Below, in pieces: positions 1 through 9,070 of a stretch of 64,000 bases of DNA. The stretch is from Patulibacter defluvii. GTDB taxonomy: Bacteria; Actinomycetota; Thermoleophilia; Solirubrobacterales; Solirubrobacteraceae. Below the pieces are notes generated by a model. The model was not told the origin of the DNA and did no database searches. It saw nothing but the letters and a program-made list of their open reading frames with translations. Each line of letters starts with the position of its first letter. Positions within the stretch are counted from its first letter, which is position 1. The position numbers and the translations under genes are program-made. The DNA lies in NCBI RefSeq assembly GCF_034096925.1, contig NZ_JAWZSQ010000019.1, forward strand, positions 45,606 through 109,605, in the 5' to 3' direction.

Positions 1-171
1 GGCCAGCGCCCCGGAGAGCTGCTGCTCGCTCGGCAGCCGCTCGCCGTCCGCGAGCAGGCCGAGGGCGATCGCGTCGGCGATCCGGCGCGCCACCAGGCCG
101 GCCTGCCCGTGGTGGGCGACCGGCTCGAAGACCGCTGAGCGAGGGCGGACGGCAGAGGTGCTCTCGGCCAC
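1..171 (-). CDS. GntR-family transcriptional regulator, N-terminal part
   Basis: Only the first 57 residues are in the window; the gene continues beyond the left edge. The visible part is the start of a GntR-type winged helix-turn-helix: a helix with the motif VARRIADAI (residues 27-35) followed by GERLPSEQQLSGALA, the classic LPSE turn into the recognition region. Such proteins are DNA-binding repressors whose C-terminal domain (FCD, UTRA or aminotransferase-like, not visible here) binds a metabolite. The start is GTG at 171. A -10-like hexamer TAGCGT lies 6 nt before it and there is no Shine-Dalgarno sequence, which suggests a leaderless transcript. The effector and target cannot be told from this fragment. 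Confidence 0.75.
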   Translation of the reverse strand, partial: MAESTSAVRPRSAVFEPVAHHGQAGLVARRIADAIALGLLADGERLPSEQQLSGALA

Positions 172-231
172 CCGGCCACGCTACCGTGCCCGCCGCACCC
201 CCGGCGGACAGGGTGTCGAACGAGCCGCCCG

Positions 232-840
232 TCAGCCGCCGGCGATCCGGCCCAGGACCCCGGACTCGACCACGATCACCGCGCCGACCACGGCCAGCAC
301 GGCGGGCACCAGCCAGTGGCTCCAGCGCGCGATCACCGCCACCAGCGGCCGGTGGCCGCCGAGCCAGGCCCCGGCCGCGCACCAGACCGCGGTCAGGACG
401 GCGAAGACGGCGACGGTGACCAGGCTCGGCCCGAGCCCGATCGAGCGGAAGAGCGGGGCGTAGAGCGAGAGGTTGTCGGCCCCGTTGGCGATCGTCACCC
501 CGGCCACCGCCAGCACGCCGCTGGCGGCCAGCGGCGCCGGCGGCTGGTCGTCGGCGCGGGCCCGCGCCGCCGCCCACAGCCCGCGCACGCCGAGCGCCAG
601 CGGCACCAGCCCCAGCAGCCCGACCCAGCGGTCGGGGACGATCGTCAGCCCCGCCGCCGCCAGCCCGGCGACCGCCACCAGCGTCCCGATCCCCAGGTAC
701 TGGCCGAGCCAGATCGGCGTCAGCGGCCGGCCGCCGGCGCGGGCGGCGACGACCAGCAGCGTCAGCACGACCAGGTCGTCGACGTTGCTGCCGGCGAAGA
801 CGCCGCCGGCGGTCAGGATCCGGCCGAGGGCGTCGTCCAC
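232..840 (-). CDS. CadD-type cadmium/cation resistance transporter
   Basis: This is a 202-residue integral membrane protein with about five or six hydrophobic helices. Two acidic and amide motifs within membrane segments are diagnostic of the cadmium resistance transporter (Cad) family: FAGSNVDDLVVL at residues 15-26 and NGADNLSLYAPLF at 119-131. The conserved Asn and Asp residues (N19, D21, D22, N119, D122, N123) probably handle the cation. Family members export cadmium or other cations; the substrate here is inferred only. The start is GTG at 840, preceded by TAGGCT with a 7-nt gap and no Shine-Dalgarno site, so the mRNA is probably leaderless. It appears monocistronic, between the GntR gene and an oxidoreductase. 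Confidence 0.75.
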   Translation of the reverse strand: MDDALGRILTAGGVFAGSNVDDLVVLTLLVVAARAGGRPLTPIWLGQYLGIGTLVAVAGLAAAGLTIVPDRWVGLLGLVPLALGVRGLWAAARARADDQPPAPLAASGVLAVAGVTIANGADNLSLYAPLFRSIGLGPSLVTVAVFAVLTAVWCAAGAWLGGHRPLVAVIARWSHWLVPAVLAVVGAVIVVESGVLGRIAGG

Positions 841-870
841 CCGCGGCAGCCTAGGGCGCGGCCCGCGCGC

Positions 871-1893
871 TCAGGCGGCCGCCCCGCTGCGCAGCTGGTC
901 GAAGAGCCGCTGCCAGCGGGCCTCGTCGCGCTGCTCCGGCACGTTCAGCGTGATCCGGGTGGTGAGGTCGCCGTAGCGGCGCCGCAGCTCGGCGACCGCC
1001 TCCTCGGGCGATCCGATCACGGCGAAGGCGTGCAGCACCTCGTCGTCGATCAGCTCGGCCATGCTGTCCCACTCGCCGCGGCGGGTCTTGGCGTTGAGGT
1101 CGTCCTGGAGCGCGCCCCAGCCGTGCAGCTCGAGCACCGGCCGGTAGGCGGGGGTCGAGCCGTAGAAGGCGATCTGCTGGCGGACGAAGGCGATCCCCTG
1201 CTCCAGCTCCTCGTCGCTGTCGCGGGCGACGACGAAGGCCGGGGCGGTCAGCTGGAAGCCCTCCAGCGGCTTGCCCGCCTTCGCCCGGCCGCGCTCGATC
1301 GCCGGCAGGGTCACCTCGCACACGTAACGCTCGGTCGAGAAGGCGTGGCAGAGCATCCCGTCGGCGACCTCGCCCGCCGCCTCGGTCATCAGCGGCCCGA
1401 CCGCGGCCAGGAAGACCGGCGGGTTGCCGTGCGGGTTGGGGCCCGGGTCGAAGAACGGGGCCATCAGGGTGTGGGTGTAGAAGTCGCCGCGGAAGTCGAG
1501 CTTCTCCCCCGTCTCCCAGGCGCGCCAGATCGCCCGCACGGCCAGCACGAACTCACGCATCCGGGCCGCCGGGCGCGACCACTCCATCGAGTAGCGCTTG
1601 GTGATGTGGGGCTTGATCTGCGAGCCGAGGCCGAGCAGGAAGCGCCCGCCCGAGAGCGCCTGGACGTCGTTGGCCTGGAGCGCGACCGTCATCGGGTTGC
1701 GGGCGAAGGCGACCGCGATCCCGGTCCCGATCTGGATCCGCTCGGTCCGCTCGGCGGCGACGGTCGCCGCCAGGAACGGGTCGATCTGGGTCTCGGCCGC
1801 CCACCAGCCGTCGAAGCCGTCGCGCTCGGCCGCGACCGCCGCGGCGCCCGCTTGATCGACCGTCGCGGCGTAGCCGCCCGCATCCACCTGCAT
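871..1893 (-). CDS. LLM-class (F420-type) flavin-dependent oxidoreductase
   Basis: A 340-residue TIM-barrel protein of the bacterial luciferase-like monooxygenase superfamily, in the subgroup annotated as F420-dependent oxidoreductases. Typical stretches are the N-terminal GFDGWWAAET, the RNPMTVALQANDVQALSGGRF strand-helix region, GLGSQIKPHI, and a C-terminal regulatory-style end. It probably reduces or oxidises a small organic substrate using coenzyme F420 or flavin; the substrate is unknown. I place the start at 1893 rather than eight codons upstream (1917), because the reading MQVDAGGY is preceded by GGAGAGGGAG, a good ribosome binding site. It is transcribed away from the cyclase gene upstream, and no partner gene suggests its pathway. 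Confidence 0.8.
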   Translation of the reverse strand: MQVDAGGYAATVDQAGAAAVAAERDGFDGWWAAETQIDPFLAATVAAERTERIQIGTGIAVAFARNPMTVALQANDVQALSGGRFLLGLGSQIKPHITKRYSMEWSRPAARMREFVLAVRAIWRAWETGEKLDFRGDFYTHTLMAPFFDPGPNPHGNPPVFLAAVGPLMTEAAGEVADGMLCHAFSTERYVCEVTLPAIERGRAKAGKPLEGFQLTAPAFVVARDSDEELEQGIAFVRQQIAFYGSTPAYRPVLELHGWGALQDDLNAKTRRGEWDSMAELIDDEVLHAFAVIGSPEEAVAELRRRYGDLTTRITLNVPEQRDEARWQRLFDQLRSGAAA

Positions 1894-1980
1894 CCTCGAC
1901 TCCCTCTCCGATTCCACGAGCCACGTGGTCTGTTTCTTCGCGGACGATCCTCGCAGGTCGGGCCGCGGCGCGGGGATCGA

Positions 1981-3558
1981 TCAGGACTCGACGGGCAGCC
2001 CGTCCGGCTCGCGCGCCCCCGAGCCGGCGATCCGGCCCTCGCCGGCGGGGCCGGGCGGCAGCGGGGTCAGCACCTCGACCGGCCGCGACTTGCCCTTCAG
2101 CGCGACCGTCCCGCGCGAGGTCAGCCGCAGCGGCCGCTGGAGCGCGTCGCGGGTGGCGGCGGTCACCAGCACGTCGTCGCCGGTCTGGCGGGTCGCCGAC
2201 TCGACCCGCGCCGCGACGTTGACCGCGTCGCCGATGACGCTGAAGTTCAGCCGCCCGGCCCCGCCGATCGATCCGGCCACCACCCGCCCCGAGTTGACCC
2301 CGGCGCCCAGCCGCAGCGCGCCGCCGGCCCCGTTGACGGTCCGCACGATCTCGCAGGCGGCCGCGACCGCCCGGTCGGCGTGGTCGGGGAAGAACTCCGG
2401 CGCGCCGAAGACGGCCAGCATCCCGTCGCCGAGGAACTTGTCGACGTGGCCGCCGTGACGGCTGACGATCGGGACCACCGTCTCGAATAGCTCGTTGAGC
2501 GCCGCGACCACCGCCGGCGCCGCCGACCGCTCGGCGAAGGCGGTGAAGTCGCGGACGTCGCAGAAGAGGATCGAGACGTCGATCTCGACCCCCTCCCGCG
2601 GGTAGCGGTCGGAGAGGATGAAGCGGACGATGTCCTTGTCGAGGTAGGTGCCGAACGCCTCCCGCAGCTGCTCGCGCTCCTCCAGCCCGGCCGCCATCTG
2701 GTTGAAGTCGTGGAAGAGCTGGCCCAGCTCGTCGCTGCTCTCGGGCGGCAGCCGGAAGGCGTAGTCGCCGCCGCGGACCCGCGCCATCGCCAGCCGCACG
2801 CGGCCGATCGGATCGCTGATCGCGCGCGAGAGCAGCGCCGCGACCTCGAGCGACAGCACCAGCCCGACCCCGAGCGAGGTGGCGACGGTCAGCGCCAGCA
2901 CCCCGGTCCCGCCGCGGTCGGTGACCAGCGCCCCGACCACCATCCCGGTGACGCCGGTCAGGGCCGGCAGCGAGAGCAGGAACCGCTTGCGGACCGGCAG
3001 CCCGTGGCGCGCGAACGGGAAGTCGTTCGGCAGCGCGCGGGCGATCTGCTCGATCGCCGGCCGCATCAGCATCTCGGCGATCGCGTAGTTGAGGATCGTC
3101 GCGTAGGTGGCCGGCGCCAGGCAGGCGACGGCGATCACCGGCGTCGCCCACCACGGCAGCCCGAGCACCGCCACCACCGCCACGGTGCTCGGCACGATCG
3201 CGACCACGTTGATCGTCAGCGCGTTGCGGCGGAACGCGCGCATCGGGAAGTTGGTCGCGGCGTCCCAGGCGGCGATCGTCTGGGCCGACGACGGATCGGG
3301 CTCCTGGCGCCAGGCGATCACCTGCACCAGGTAGCCCTGCGAGCGGAGCGCGGCCAGCAGCACCGCGAGCCCGGTGAAGAGCACGCCGATCGCCGCCACC
3401 AGCGCCAGCTCGTCGAGCGGCGGCGTGTAGTACGAGCCGATCAGGGCGACCGTGGCCAGGGCGACGGCCATCGCGGCCGGGCCCTGGGTGGCCAGGAAGA
3501 GCAGCCGGTAGCGGACCCCGAGCCGCTCGTAGAAGTGCCGCGCCAGGCGGTCGAGCAT
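1981..3558 (-). CDS. Membrane-bound class III adenylate/guanylate cyclase with HAMP domain
   Basis: The 525-residue protein has about six transmembrane helices in residues 15-240, a HAMP linker at about 240-295 and a class III nucleotide cyclase catalytic domain at about 325-500. Catalytic residues are present: metal-binding Asp334 (LFCDVRDF) and Asp378 (FLGDGM), the base-recognition Lys374, and the transition-state pair Asn447 and Arg451 (VNVAAR). It should convert ATP (or GTP) to the cyclic nucleotide on the cytoplasmic side in response to a membrane or envelope signal. The layout resembles mycobacterial cyclases of the Rv1318c type. It stands alone, divergent from the small secreted protein at 3650. 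A second, soluble cyclase lies at 12594-13325. Confidence 0.9.
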   Translation of the reverse strand: MLDRLARHFYERLGVRYRLLFLATQGPAAMAVALATVALIGSYYTPPLDELALVAAIGVLFTGLAVLLAALRSQGYLVQVIAWRQEPDPSSAQTIAAWDAATNFPMRAFRRNALTINVVAIVPSTVAVVAVLGLPWWATPVIAVACLAPATYATILNYAIAEMLMRPAIEQIARALPNDFPFARHGLPVRKRFLLSLPALTGVTGMVVGALVTDRGGTGVLALTVATSLGVGLVLSLEVAALLSRAISDPIGRVRLAMARVRGGDYAFRLPPESSDELGQLFHDFNQMAAGLEEREQLREAFGTYLDKDIVRFILSDRYPREGVEIDVSILFCDVRDFTAFAERSAAPAVVAALNELFETVVPIVSRHGGHVDKFLGDGMLAVFGAPEFFPDHADRAVAAACEIVRTVNGAGGALRLGAGVNSGRVVAGSIGGAGRLNFSVIGDAVNVAARVESATRQTGDDVLVTAATRDALQRPLRLTSRGTVALKGKSRPVEVLTPLPPGPAGEGRIAGSGAREPDGLPVES

Positions 3559-3649
3559 GGTTCAGTCTCGCGCGTCGGTGGGGACCCGTCACGTCCCCGC
3601 CGCGGGGGAGCTGCCGCGTGGGGGTCCCCGGAGGTGCGAGGATCGGCCG

Positions 3650-4129
3650 ATGTCCGCTCGTCGCGCCCTGCCGCTGGCCGCCGTCGTGGCGGCGCTCGCC
3701 GTCGCCGGACCGGCCGCCGCCCAGGGCGTCCCGCTGCCCGACCAGCCCGACCCGTCGATCACCGACGGCAGCGCCCAGCGGGCGCTCGACGCCGCCCGCG
3801 CCCAGTGGAAGGCCTACGGCGTGCGCCACTACCGGATGCGGGTCCGGCAGCAGTGCTTCTGCCCGCCGCAGTACACCAGCGCGCGTACGATCACCGTCCG
3901 CCGCGGCAAGCCGGTCGGCCGGGTCGTCGAGCACCTGCGGCCGTTCGCCACCGTTCCGCGGCTGTTCGCGCGGCTGCAGGAGGCGATCGACGCGAAGGTC
4001 TCGCAGCTCGACGTCCGCTACGGCGCCCACGGGGTCCCGCGCGACTTCTTCGTCGACCGCTCGCGGGCGATCGTCGACGAGGAGCGCGGCGTCGGCGTCG
4101 ACCGCTTCCGGCGGCTGCGCGGGCGCTGA
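3650..4129 (+). CDS. Secreted DUF6174-like protein
   Basis: A 159-residue protein with an N-terminal signal peptide (MSARRALPLAAVVAALAVA, cleavage near the AAAQG region). The mature part contains an aromatic-basic stretch (Y-x-Y-R-M-R-V-R) followed by CFCPP, a valine-rich strand ending RRGKPVGRVVE and a conserved C-terminal region. This matches my memory of the DUF6174 family, small exported proteins of unknown function in actinobacteria and proteobacteria. The start at 3650 is chosen over longer readings because the signal peptide begins there and because GAGGAT lies 6 nt upstream, the spacing seen at other leaderless genes here. The stop faces the metalloprotease gene 8 bp away on the other strand. 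The Cys pair could form a disulfide after export. Confidence 0.6.
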   Translation: MSARRALPLAAVVAALAVAGPAAAQGVPLPDQPDPSITDGSAQRALDAARAQWKAYGVRHYRMRVRQQCFCPPQYTSARTITVRRGKPVGRVVEHLRPFATVPRLFARLQEAIDAKVSQLDVRYGAHGVPRDFFVDRSRAIVDEERGVGVDRFRRLRGR

Positions 4130-4137
4130 GCTCAGGC

Positions 4138-4878
4138 TCAGCGGGCGATCGGCGGCAGCGGCAGCGGGTACGGCTCCAGCCGCGCCGGCGGCCGGGTGCG
4201 GGAGCCGGTCGGGGCCAGGAACCGCGCCGGCGTCGGGCAGTGGATGCGACGGGCGACCGACCGCCGCGGGCCGCCGTAGAGCGTCCGCAGCGCGTCGCGG
4301 TCGGCCGGCTCGACCAGCCGGCAGCGCCAGCGGCCGCGGGGCGGCTCGGCGCAGCTGGTCGGCGCGACCTCGGTCGAGACGGCGGCCATCGTCGAGCAGG
4401 CGCCGGTGCGCGACCGGTGCAGCAGCCCGACGGCGTGCAGCAGCTCGTGGACGATCGTTCGCTCGACCAGCGGCCGGAAGCGGCGCACCGTCTGGCGGCT
4501 GCGGAGCGCGAAGAGGTTGACCGCGGCCTTGTGGATCGTCCGCTCGCGCGCGTCCTCGGTCGTGCCGACGGTGACGACGTCGGTCTGGCCGCCGACGCCG
4601 CTCGGCAGCGCGTCGAGCGGCCGCGGGTTCCAGGCCGAGAGCACGATGTCGGCCCGCTCCAGCTGCGGCACGCGGCTGAAGCGGAGGGCCGAGACGGCGG
4701 AGATCGCCTTCAGCGCCCGGCGGATCTCCGGCTCCTGGTTGGCCAGTGCCGGCGCGACCGCGTAGGTCAGCTGCGTGTGGTCCCAGTGGCCGGCCGCCAG
4801 CGGGGCCGCGTGGGCCGCGGTGGCCGGCAGCGCGATCGCCGTGGTCAGCAGGACGACGACGGGGATCGCACGGGCCAC
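4138..4878 (-). CDS. Secreted metzincin-type zinc metalloprotease
   Basis: The 246-residue protein starts with a signal peptide (about residues 1-24) and contains the full metzincin zinc motif HELLHAVGLLH at residues 144-154, giving ligands His144, His148 and His154 and general base Glu145. A downstream CSTMAA stretch, 8 residues after the third His, could supply the Met-turn methionine. It resembles short matrixin-like proteases. It should act outside the membrane on proteins or peptides; the substrate is unknown. The C-terminal 50 residues are basic and proline-rich. The start is GTG at 4878 with GATGAT 6 nt upstream and no Shine-Dalgarno site. It ends tail to tail with the DUF6174-like gene. 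Confidence 0.75.
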   Translation of the reverse strand: MARAIPVVVLLTTAIALPATAAHAAPLAAGHWDHTQLTYAVAPALANQEPEIRRALKAISAVSALRFSRVPQLERADIVLSAWNPRPLDALPSGVGGQTDVVTVGTTEDARERTIHKAAVNLFALRSRQTVRRFRPLVERTIVHELLHAVGLLHRSRTGACSTMAAVSTEVAPTSCAEPPRGRWRCRLVEPADRDALRTLYGGPRRSVARRIHCPTPARFLAPTGSRTRPPARLEPYPLPLPPIAR

Positions 4879-4885
4879 CGCGCGA

Positions 4886-5655
<770 letters not shown>

Positions 5656-5659
<4 letters not shown>

Positions 5660-6288
5660 CGGTGCTCCTGGTCGGACTCGGGGCGGGGCGGCGCGCCGAT
5701 CGCGCCGCGGACGAAGCGGCGCAGCGACGCCAGCAGGTCGGCGACCGGCGGCGCGTCTCCGGAGAGCGGCGAGAGCGGGCCGACCAGCGCCTCGCCGACC
5801 CCGCCGACGACCGCGGCGGCGGTGAACTCGACGTCCTGGTCGGGGATCTCGCCGCCGTCGATCGCCTGCCGCAGCAGCTGGGCCAGCAGCGTCCGGTAGG
5901 TGCGGCGGTAGGCCAGCCGCTCGGCCTCGACCAGCGGGTCGAGCGGCTCGGCCAGCAGCGCCCAGGCCAGCCGCGGGTTCTGCAGCGCGCGGGCGGCGAA
6001 GGTCGCCAGCACCTCCTCGATCCGCTCGCCGGCGGTCGCGCCGGGGCGGTCGGCGGCCTGCTGCATGGCCGCGATCTCGCCCCCGCAGACCCGCCGGAAG
6101 AGGTCGACGAAGAGGTGACCCTTGGAGGGGAAGTGGCGGTAGAGCGTGCCGGTCGCGACCCCGGCGCGGGCGGCGATCGCGGTCACCGAGGCGGCCCCGT
6201 AGCCGCTCTCGGCGGTCACGTCGTGGGCCGCCTCCAGCAGCCGCGCGCGGGTGCCGCCGGCGGCGGCGAGCAGCGGTCCGGCCTCCAC
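5656..6288 (-). CDS. TetR-family transcriptional regulator of the acyl-CoA operon
   Basis: A 210-residue TetR protein. The N-terminal helix-turn-helix is complete: RLLEAAHDVTAESGYGAASVTAIAARAG, then VATGTLYRHFPSKGHLFVDLF (residues about 45-65). The C-terminal helical domain would bind an inducer, plausibly an acyl-CoA given its neighbours. It is the third gene of the operon: its start (GTG, 6288) lies 3 bp after the stop of the upstream crotonase and its stop overlaps the next crotonase by 4 bp. The two palindromes at 8992-9029, which flank the -10 of the operon promoter, are the best candidates for its operators, making it an autoregulated repressor. That link is inference. Confidence 0.85.
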
Positions 6289-6291
6289 CGC

Positions 6292-7200
6292 TCAGCCCTT
6301 GAAGGTCGACGGGCCGTGGTCGCCGAACGGCTCGTCGCGCTCACGGACCGCCTGCCGGAAGCCGGCCTCCATCGCCCGTCGCTGGAAGCCGTAGCCCTCC
6401 TTGGTGTGGCGGGTGATGCCGTCGAAGACCGTCCCCAGCAGCTGGGTGGTGTGGAGGCCCTGGCTGAACAGCTCCTGGTTGATCAGCAGCTTCATCATCA
6501 TCAGCTGGTTGACGGGCACCCGCGCGATCCGCTCGACCAGGATCTCGGTCCGCTCGTCGAGTTGGTCCGCGGTCGGCGCCTCGATCGCCAGCCCCCACTC
6601 CAGCGCCTCGGCGCCGGACAGCGAGTCACCGGTGAAGAGCAGCCGCTTGGCCCGCTGCGGGCCGAGCCGGGCCGCCCACAGCGAGGTCGTCGGCGAGCCC
6701 CAGACGCGGGCCGGCGGGTAGCCGATCTTGGCGTCCTCGGCGATCACCAGCAGGTCGGAGCAGAGCGCCATGTCGGTGCCGCCGGCGACGCAGAAGCCGT
6801 GGACCTTGCAGACCACCGGCTTGTCGGCGTGGAACAGCGACATGAACCCGCGGACGTTGCGCGACATCATCGCGTAGTCGACCATCGGGTCCCAGGTCTC
6901 GCTGGGCAGGTGGTTGAGGGCCATCGTCGCCGGGTGGATCGGCGAGTTCTCCGGCACCGACTCGTCGCCGTAGACGCCCTCGCCCATCCCCTCGGCGCTG
7001 GCCAGCAGGTCGTAGCCGCCGCAGAACCCCTTGCCGTTGCCCGACAGCAGGATCACGTGGACGTCGGGGTCGAGGTCGGCGCGCTCGACGCAGCGGACCA
7101 GCTCGCCGATCAGCTGCGGGACTATCGCGTTGCCGCGCTCGGGCCGGTTGAGCGTGATCCGGGCGATCCGGTCGGCGACCGCGTAGGTGACGGGGCTCAT
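6292..7200 (-). CDS. Enoyl-CoA hydratase-related crotonase family protein
   Basis: A 302-residue crotonase, longer than the usual 260 because of an insert around residues 65-115 (GMGEGVYGDESVPENSP and the Trp-Asp-Pro-Met region). The oxyanion-hole motifs KGFCGGYDLLAS and HGFCVAGGTDMALCSDLLV are present. At the position where hydratases have Glu in GGxE, this protein has GGTD, and the next catalytic position is within YPPARVWGSP. This suggests a specialised activity rather than plain enoyl-CoA hydration. The start at 7200 is chosen because GGAGGGG lies 5-7 nt upstream; a longer reading from 7251 adds only Arg-rich sequence. It is the second gene of the operon, 82 bp after the acyl-CoA dehydrogenase. 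Confidence 0.82.
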   Translation of the reverse strand: MSPVTYAVADRIARITLNRPERGNAIVPQLIGELVRCVERADLDPDVHVILLSGNGKGFCGGYDLLASAEGMGEGVYGDESVPENSPIHPATMALNHLPSETWDPMVDYAMMSRNVRGFMSLFHADKPVVCKVHGFCVAGGTDMALCSDLLVIAEDAKIGYPPARVWGSPTTSLWAARLGPQRAKRLLFTGDSLSGAEALEWGLAIEAPTADQLDERTEILVERIARVPVNQLMMMKLLINQELFSQGLHTTQLLGTVFDGITRHTKEGYGFQRRAMEAGFRQAVRERDEPFGDHGPSTFKG

Positions 7201-7282
7201 GCCGCCGCCCCTCCGCCGGCGGCGCGCCGCATGTGACCGCTGCGGTCGCAAAGAGCGCGCGCTCGGCCGGTGTGGGGGGCGC

Positions 7283-8944
7283 TCATGCCGGCAGCGCCCG
7301 GTCGATGATCGCGCGGGCGTCGACCCCGAGCGGCAGCGTGCCGTAGGCGCGGCCGGCCTCGCCGCCGAGCCGGGCGGCGCAGAACGCGTCGGCGACGGCC
7401 GCGGTCGAGTGCCGCAGCAGCAGGCTGGCCTGCAGCGCCACGCCCAGGTCCTCGACGATCCGCCGGGCCTGGAACTGGGCCGCGGCCAGCCGCTCGGCCG
7501 GGTCGCCGTCGCCGGCGAACAGGCCCTGGACCCGCTCGCGGGTGGCGTCCAGGTGGGCGTCGAAGCGGCGGTCGGCGCCGCTCGCCCGCTCGCACTCGGC
7601 CAGGAACGCCGGCAGCCCCTCGGGCTCCTTGCCCAGGGCCCGCAGGACGTCGAGCGCGGCGACGTTGCCCGAGCCCTCCCAGATCGACATCAGCGGCGCG
7701 TCGCGGTAGAGCAGCGGCAGGCCCGACTCCTCGACGAAGCCGTTGCCGCCCAGGCACTCCAGCGCCTCGTTGGCGTGCGGCGCGGCGCGCTTGCAGACCC
7801 AGTACTTCTCGACCGCGGTCGCGAAGCGGCGGAAGGCGCCGTCGTCCTCGTCGTAGGCGCGGGCGATCCGCAGCGCGGTCGCGGTCGCGGCCTCCGACTC
7901 GAGGGCCAGGTCGGCGAGCACGTTGGCCATCGCCGGCTGGTCGACCAGCCGCGCGCCGAACGCCTCGCGGTGGCGGGCGTGGTGGATCGCCTCGACGGTC
8001 CCGCGGCGGAGCGAGGTCGTCGATCCGATCAGGCAGTCGAGCCGGGTGTGGTTGACCATCCGGATGATCGCCTGGACGCCGCGGCCCTCCTCCCCCACCA
8101 GCCGCCCGCGGGCGCCGCGGAACTCGACCTCCGAGGAGGGCAGCGAGCGGGTCCCGAGCTTGTCCTTCAATCGCTGGAACTCCATCCCCGGGCCGCGCTC
8201 GACGAGGAAGCAGGAGGGGCGCTCCGGCTCGGTCTCGGTCTTCGCCAGCACCAGGAAGACGTCGCAGGGCGGGTAGGAGCAGAACCACTTGTGGCCGTGG
8301 AGGGCGTAGTCGCCGTCGCCGAGCGCGACGGCGTGGGTGATGTTGGCGCGGACGTCGGAGCCGCCCTGGCGCTCGGTCATCGCCATCCCGGCCAGCGCGC
8401 CGCCGTCGTAGTCGGGGCGGGTCAGCCGCTCCTCCCAGCGGGCGGCCAGGTCGGGGGCGCCGTCGCGCAGCGCCGGGATCGCGGCGTAGGTCATCGAGAC
8501 CGGGCACATGACCCCGCCGTTGGCGTTGCCCCAGAGGCCGAAGAGCGTGGCCCGGACGACGTGCGCGCCCGGCTGCGGATCGCGCCACGGCAGCCCGGCC
8601 ATCCCGCGCTCGATCGCGCCCCGCAGCAGCCAGTGCCACGAGGGGTCCAGCTCGACCTCGTCGACCCGGTTGCCGTAGCGGTCGTGGGTGCGGAGGATCG
8701 GCTCGTTGCGCTCGGCCCGCTCGCCGTGGGCGCGGGCCTCGACGCTGCCGGCGACGGCGCCGGCCTCGCGGGCGCGGTCGACGCCCCAGCCGCCGCCCTC
8801 GCGCTCCAGCGCCTCGCGCAGCGCCAGGTCGCTCTCGAAGAGGTTGATCGGCTGCAGCGGCGGCGCCTGGTTGCGGACCGCGCGCGACGCCGGATCGATC
8901 GTGGTGGCCGGCGCGCTGCTGCCGGGGGTGACGGTGGTGGCCAT
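7283..8944 (-). CDS. Acyl-CoA dehydrogenase, AidB-like
   Basis: A 553-residue flavoprotein of the acyl-CoA dehydrogenase superfamily, in the longer AidB-like group. Visible landmarks are MTERQGGSDV (FAD and substrate region, residues about 185-195), the KWFCS strand, the GTRSLPSSEVEF region, RTHDRYGNRVDEV near the N-terminus and LECLGGNGFVEES with LYRDAPLMSIWEGSGNV near residue 420-445, which carries the WEGSGN signature. It should oxidise an acyl-CoA (or related) substrate with FAD and pass electrons to ETF. The start at 8944 has GAGGAG 7 nt upstream. It is the first gene of the four-gene operon and its promoter carries two palindromic operators. Confidence 0.88.
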   Translation of the reverse strand: MATTVTPGSSAPATTIDPASRAVRNQAPPLQPINLFESDLALREALEREGGGWGVDRAREAGAVAGSVEARAHGERAERNEPILRTHDRYGNRVDEVELDPSWHWLLRGAIERGMAGLPWRDPQPGAHVVRATLFGLWGNANGGVMCPVSMTYAAIPALRDGAPDLAARWEERLTRPDYDGGALAGMAMTERQGGSDVRANITHAVALGDGDYALHGHKWFCSYPPCDVFLVLAKTETEPERPSCFLVERGPGMEFQRLKDKLGTRSLPSSEVEFRGARGRLVGEEGRGVQAIIRMVNHTRLDCLIGSTTSLRRGTVEAIHHARHREAFGARLVDQPAMANVLADLALESEAATATALRIARAYDEDDGAFRRFATAVEKYWVCKRAAPHANEALECLGGNGFVEESGLPLLYRDAPLMSIWEGSGNVAALDVLRALGKEPEGLPAFLAECERASGADRRFDAHLDATRERVQGLFAGDGDPAERLAAAQFQARRIVEDLGVALQASLLLRHSTAAVADAFCAARLGGEAGRAYGTLPLGVDARAIIDRALPA

Positions 8945-8991
8945 CGGATGCTCCTCGCTGGTCCGCCCCGCGGGCCGCCGACGGCCCGTGG

Positions 8992-9036
8992 GTGAATCTC
9001 GATTCACAGTCTGGTGAATCCGGGTTCACAGGTCAA
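8992..9036 (-). promoter_or_regulatory. Promoter with two tandem palindromic operators
   Basis: On the minus strand a -35 TTGACC (9031-9036) and a -10-like CAGACT (9008-9013) are separated by exactly 17 bp. Two 16-bp dyads share the pattern GTGAATC-N2-GATTCAC: the first (8992-9007) is perfect with 7-bp arms and lies just downstream of the -10; the second (9014-9029, GTGAATCCGGGTTCAC) has one mismatched pair and fills the -35/-10 spacer. They are 22 bp apart, two helical turns, so two repressor dimers could sit on the same face. The TetR regulator encoded in the operon is the likely ligand. Confidence 0.7.
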
Positions 9037-9070
9037 GCCCGATCGCCCGCCGCCGCCCCGGCCGCCCGAC

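Noticed and set aside
316..2490. A 724-codon open frame on the plus strand across the cadD, oxidoreductase and cyclase genes.
   Set aside because: It is Arg/Gln/Pro/Gly-rich antisense to three well supported genes; such long shadows are expected at this GC content.
3579..3630. GGGGAC/GTCCCC hairpins between the cyclase and the DUF6174-like gene as a riboswitch.
   Set aside because: Short GC stems are expected by chance here and lie upstream of a gene with a leaderless-type promoter, so they would not be transcribed with it.
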